DNA of 7,384 bases from Jatrophihabitans sp. (lineage in GTDB: Bacteria > Actinomycetota > Actinomycetes > Mycobacteriales > Jatrophihabitantaceae). Below, one piece after another: positions 5,350 through 7,384 of this stretch. The translations under genes and the position numbers were made by a program. The notes beneath the pieces were generated by a model. The model had not been told where the DNA came from. It ran no database searches and worked only from the letters and a program-made list of their open reading frames with translations. The stretch spans positions 1 to 7,384 of the forward strand of contig SCQZ01000453.1 of the NCBI GenBank assembly GCA_004299665.1. The letters are read 5' to 3'. The first letter of the stretch is position 1; each line of letters starts with the position of its first letter.

Positions 5350-6624
5350 GTGGGGTACCTGCGCCGCCAACTCGGTAACGTCGCGCTGACCGCCAACGCG
5401 ATCAGGCCCGTGCCGGGCGCCCCCGCCGCGGTCCCCGCGTTCGTCGCCGGTTGGCTCACCGCCGAACTCGCCCCGCACCTGCTGGCCGCGACCGTCGCCG
5501 ACACGGCCGTCAGCCTGGCCCGCCGGCGCGCCGACCCGGCGGCGCTGGTGGCTGCGGTCGCCGCGGCATCCGGGCAGGTGGCGTTGATCCGCGACGGCGC
5601 CCGTGCGGGTGCCGAGGTCGAGGCCGCGCTGCGCGACGCACTGGGGCCGGACTACCGGGACGAACTGCCCGGTCCGGCGGACGAGCACGCGCCGTGGCAG
5701 CGGCTGGTCAACCCGTTCGCCATGGGGCTGCCGGGGGTCACCCGCACCGCCTCGCTGCCGTACGCGCCGGGGGGCCGCCGGTTCGAACTGGACGTGTACG
5801 CGCCGGCCGAGCCGTCCGGGTCCGGCGCGCCGGTGCTGCTGCAGATCCACGGCGGCGCCTGGATTATCGGCACCAAGGACCAGCAGGGCGTGCCGCTGAT
5901 GATGCACCTGGCCTCGCGCGGCTGGGTGTGCGTCGCCGCCAACTACCCCCTGTCGCCGCGGGCCCGCTGGCCCGAGCACCTGGTGGCGATCAAGCGTGCC
6001 GTCCGGTGGATCCGCGAGCACGGTGCGGAGTACGGTGCCGACCCGTCGTTCCTGGCGGTCACCGGCGGGTCGGCCGGCGGGCACCTCGCGGCGATGGTGG
6101 CGCTCACCGCGAACGAGGCCGCGCTGCAACCGGGCTTCGAGGGCGTGGACACCGCCGTGCAGGCCTGCGTGCCGCACTACGGCGTCTACGACTTCACCGC
6201 CGAGAGCGGGGCCGGGTACACCCGCAAACGGCTGGACTCGATGCTCCGCAGGTACGTCATGTCCGGCGACGCCGCCTACCCGCAGGACTACCGGGCGGCC
6301 TCGCCGCTGTACCGGGTCCGTGCGGACGCGCCGCCGTTCCTCGTGATCCACGGCCGCAACGACACGCTGGTTCCCCCGGTGGAGGCCCGGGTGTTCGTGG
6401 AGCGGTTGCGGCAGGTCTCGCGGGCGCCGGTCGGGTACGCGGAGATCTCCGGCGCGCAGCACGCCTTCGACATCTTCCCGTCGGTGCGCAGCGCCCGGGT
6501 CGTCCGCGGTGTGGCGCGGTTCCTGGACGTGGTCCACCGCCGGTGGCAGACCTCGCAACTAGAACGCGTTACAGTTGACCGATCGCCCGGAGAGGGCGCC
6601 GGCCCGTCGGAGGGTGGAACATGA
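5350..6624 (+). CDS. LipC/LipM/LipQ-type esterase (hormone-sensitive lipase family alpha/beta hydrolase)
   Basis: A 424-residue esterase/lipase of the hormone-sensitive-lipase type. The catalytic domain begins near residue 130. It has the oxyanion motif HGGAW (167-171), the nucleophile elbow GGSAGG with Ser241, the acid Asp338 in HGRNDTLVP and His371 in GAQHAFD. The first ~125 residues are an Ala-rich, partly hydrophobic helical region, as in mycobacterial LipC, LipM and LipQ (about 400-430 residues), which may hold it at membranes or lipid bodies. It likely hydrolyses carboxyl esters of lipids; whether these are acylglycerols, wax esters or steroid esters cannot be told. The start GTG at 5350 fits a leaderless transcript from the KstR-controlled promoter shared with the divergent WS/DGAT gene. 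The stop overlaps the kstR ATG (ATGA, 6621-6624). The last ~24 residues (rich in Gly, Ser and Pro) are encoded by kstR promoter DNA and look like an added tail. Confidence 0.9.
   Translation: MGYLRRQLGNVALTANAIRPVPGAPAAVPAFVAGWLTAELAPHLLAATVADTAVSLARRRADPAALVAAVAAASGQVALIRDGARAGAEVEAALRDALGPDYRDELPGPADEHAPWQRLVNPFAMGLPGVTRTASLPYAPGGRRFELDVYAPAEPSGSGAPVLLQIHGGAWIIGTKDQQGVPLMMHLASRGWVCVAANYPLSPRARWPEHLVAIKRAVRWIREHGAEYGADPSFLAVTGGSAGGHLAAMVALTANEAALQPGFEGVDTAVQACVPHYGVYDFTAESGAGYTRKRLDSMLRRYVMSGDAAYPQDYRAASPLYRVRADAPPFLVIHGRNDTLVPPVEARVFVERLRQVSRAPVGYAEISGAQHAFDIFPSVRSARVVRGVARFLDVVHRRWQTSQLERVTVDRSPGEGAGPSEGGT
6560..6573. promoter_or_regulatory. KstR operator 3, inside the esterase 3' end, upstream of kstR
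   Basis: TAGAACGCGTTACA matches T-N2-AAC-N2-GTT-N2-A at all fixed positions. The surrounding 20 bases from 6557 to 6576 form an inverted repeat with two mismatched pairs, less perfect than operators 1 and 2, so binding may be weaker. It lies 48 bases before the kstR ATG and within the coding sequence of the preceding esterase, which points to autoregulation of kstR. Confidence 0.82.
6570..6575 (+). promoter_or_regulatory. Putative -10 box of kstR
   Basis: TACAGT fits TAnnnT and overlaps the right arm of operator 3, as the TAGTAT boxes do in operators 1 and 2. It would give a leader of about 40 bases containing the GGAGGG at 6609-6614. Confidence 0.4.
6609..6614 (+). promoter_or_regulatory. 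Shine-Dalgarno site of kstR
   Basis: GGAGGG lies six bases before the ATG at 6621. It supports this start and lets kstR be translated from its own leadered transcript as well as by coupling to the overlapping esterase stop. Confidence 0.7.
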
Positions 6625-7271
6625 CAGCGTCGTCCCGCACACGGGTCGGCAGCGGTGCCGGTGCCGCGCCGGTGGCTGCGCCCGGCGCCGAGGACCTCGG
6701 TTCGTCGGCGCAGCGCGAACGCCGCAAGCGCATCCTGGACGCGACCCTCGCGCTGGCCTCCAGGGGCGGCTACGACGCGGTGCAGATGCGCTCGGTCGCC
6801 GAGCGGGCCGACGTCGCGCTCGGCACGCTGTACCGATACTTCCCCTCCAAGATCCACCTGCTGGTGGCGGCCCTCGCCCGCGAGTTGGAGCGCACCCAGG
6901 AGCGCACGGACCGGCTGGCGCTGCCCGGCGACACCCCTTACCAGCGCCTGATGTTCATCCTGGAGCGGATGACCCGGGCGATGCAGCGCGACCCGCAACT
7001 GACCGAGGCGATGACGCGGGCGTTCATGTTCGCCGACGCCACCGCGGCCGGCGAGGTCGACGTCGTCGGCCGGCTGATGGACCGCATGATCGCGCGGGCG
7101 CTGACCTCGGGCGAGCCGTCCGAGGAGCAGCTCGCGATCGCGCGCATCGTCACCGAGGTGTGGCTGTCGAACCTGGTCTCCTGGGTGACGCGCCGGGCGT
7201 CGGCGGCGGACGTCGCGAGCCGGCTCGAGCTGACGATCGGGCTGCTGCTCGGCGAGCGCACCGTCAGCTGA
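6621..7271 (+). CDS. kstR: KstR, TetR-family repressor of steroid catabolism
   Basis: A 216-residue TetR-family repressor. After a ~30-residue loose, Ala/Gly-rich N-terminus comes the DNA-binding domain, QRERRKRILDATLALASRGG (31-50) and the helix-turn-helix VQMRSVAERADVALGTLYRYFPSK (54-77). The ligand-binding half contains AMQRDPQLTEAMTRAFMFADA (120-140) and EVWLSNLVSWVTRRAS (179-194). These blocks agree closely with M. tuberculosis KstR (Rv3574) as I recall it, which binds T-N2-AAC-N2-GTT-N2-A and is released by CoA thioesters of 3-oxo-cholestenoic-type acids. Three such operators lie in this window, which makes the assignment firm. Its ATG overlaps the esterase stop; operator 3 and GGAGGG upstream point to its own autoregulated promoter. 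In M. tuberculosis kstR is instead divergent from fadE34. A hairpin follows the stop. Confidence 0.95.
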   Translation: MTASSRTRVGSGAGAAPVAAPGAEDLGSSAQRERRKRILDATLALASRGGYDAVQMRSVAERADVALGTLYRYFPSKIHLLVAALARELERTQERTDRLALPGDTPYQRLMFILERMTRAMQRDPQLTEAMTRAFMFADATAAGEVDVVGRLMDRMIARALTSGEPSEEQLAIARIVTEVWLSNLVSWVTRRASAADVASRLELTIGLLLGERTVS

Positions 7272-7278
7272 GTGGCCG

Positions 7279-7295
7279 GGGCCGCGTTGCGGCCC
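7279..7295 (+). terminator. Possible hairpin terminator after kstR
   Basis: GGGCCGC, loop GTT, GCGGCCC: a perfect 7-base-pair GC stem with a 3-base loop, seven bases after the kstR stop. Only two T follow, so it is not a classic rho-independent terminator, but U-poor hairpins of this kind are common at actinobacterial gene ends. Confidence 0.5.
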
Positions 7296-7384
7296 TTGCG
7301 GGGTGGGGAAGATCGGGTCTGGTCACCGCTGTCTGCGCGCGGCACAGTTGAGGCGTGAACGGCGGTCGACCTCGGCCACTACTT
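7296..7384. other. Trailing non-coding stretch, edge of window
   Basis: No gene, operator or repeat can be supported here. A GTG at 7355 opens ten codons running off the right edge, with CACAGT a few bases before it as a weak -10-like hexamer; that is too little to call a gene. Confidence 0.3.

Noticed and set aside
5303..5504. Upstream extension of the second WS/DGAT frame to 5504 as a separate gene
   Set aside because: Between about 4800 and 5504 this frame has no WS/DGAT similarity and runs antisense into the esterase start; only the part below about 4800 is real coding.
5335..6558. Long - strand open frame opposite the LipC-like esterase
   Set aside because: Antisense shadow with biased composition; the + strand has the full esterase triad.
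1..7384. CRISPR array, tRNA, rRNA, insertion sequence, prophage or toxin-antitoxin genes
   Set aside because: No regularly spaced repeats, cloverleaf-like segments, transposase motifs or terminal inverted repeats were seen; the window is an ordinary dense catabolic locus.

Overview
The window is very GC-rich (by eye about 70% or more) and densely coding, with GTG as well as ATG starts, 4-base stop/start overlaps and almost no intergenic DNA. That pattern, together with the gene content, points to an actinobacterium of the mycolata/Pseudonocardia type that degrades steroids. Almost every gene belongs to, or is wired into, the cholesterol/steroid catabolic regulon controlled by the TetR-family repressor KstR. 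The repressor gene is in the window, together with three copies of its operator (T-N2-AAC-N2-GTT-N2-A).

Layout. At the left edge, on the + strand, is the 3' end of a 3-ketosteroid-delta1-dehydrogenase (kstD; steroid ring A/B), followed 5 bases later by a small DUF2277 protein. Convergent to them, on the - strand, is the gene string chsH2-chsH1-ltp2 (2941 down to 469), joined by 4-base overlaps. Its products remove the last propionyl unit of the sterol side chain: the ChsH1-ChsH2 hydratase makes the 17-hydroxy CoA thioester, and the DUF35 domain of ChsH2 together with Ltp2 cleaves it to the androstane ketone and propionyl-CoA. These are the last three genes of the mycobacterial igr operon. The upstream igr genes (cyp125, chsE1, chsE2) are absent here, and a KstR operator lies directly in front of chsH2.

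The same operator (2955-2968) faces a divergent alpha/beta hydrolase (3020-3946, +) of unknown substrate. Its 3' end overlaps the end of a convergent WS/DGAT acyltransferase gene (5302 to 3903, -). The acyltransferase is split by an apparent one-base frameshift near 4800. Upstream of it, a 30-base near-perfect palindrome containing the second KstR operator serves both the acyltransferase and a divergent LipC/LipM/LipQ-type esterase (5350-6624, +). The esterase stop overlaps the kstR start (6621-7271, +). A third KstR operator lies inside the last codons of the esterase, which would let KstR control its own gene separately from the esterase. A hairpin after kstR may end the transcript.

Taken together, one repressor that in studied relatives responds to steroid-acid CoA thioesters would control (i) side-chain removal, (ii) an acyltransferase/esterase pair that could store and release acyl or steroid esters, and (iii) an unassigned hydrolase. 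The ester-cycle link is inference. The enzyme identities and operators rest on motifs visible in the sequence and on remembered family knowledge; no database search was run.
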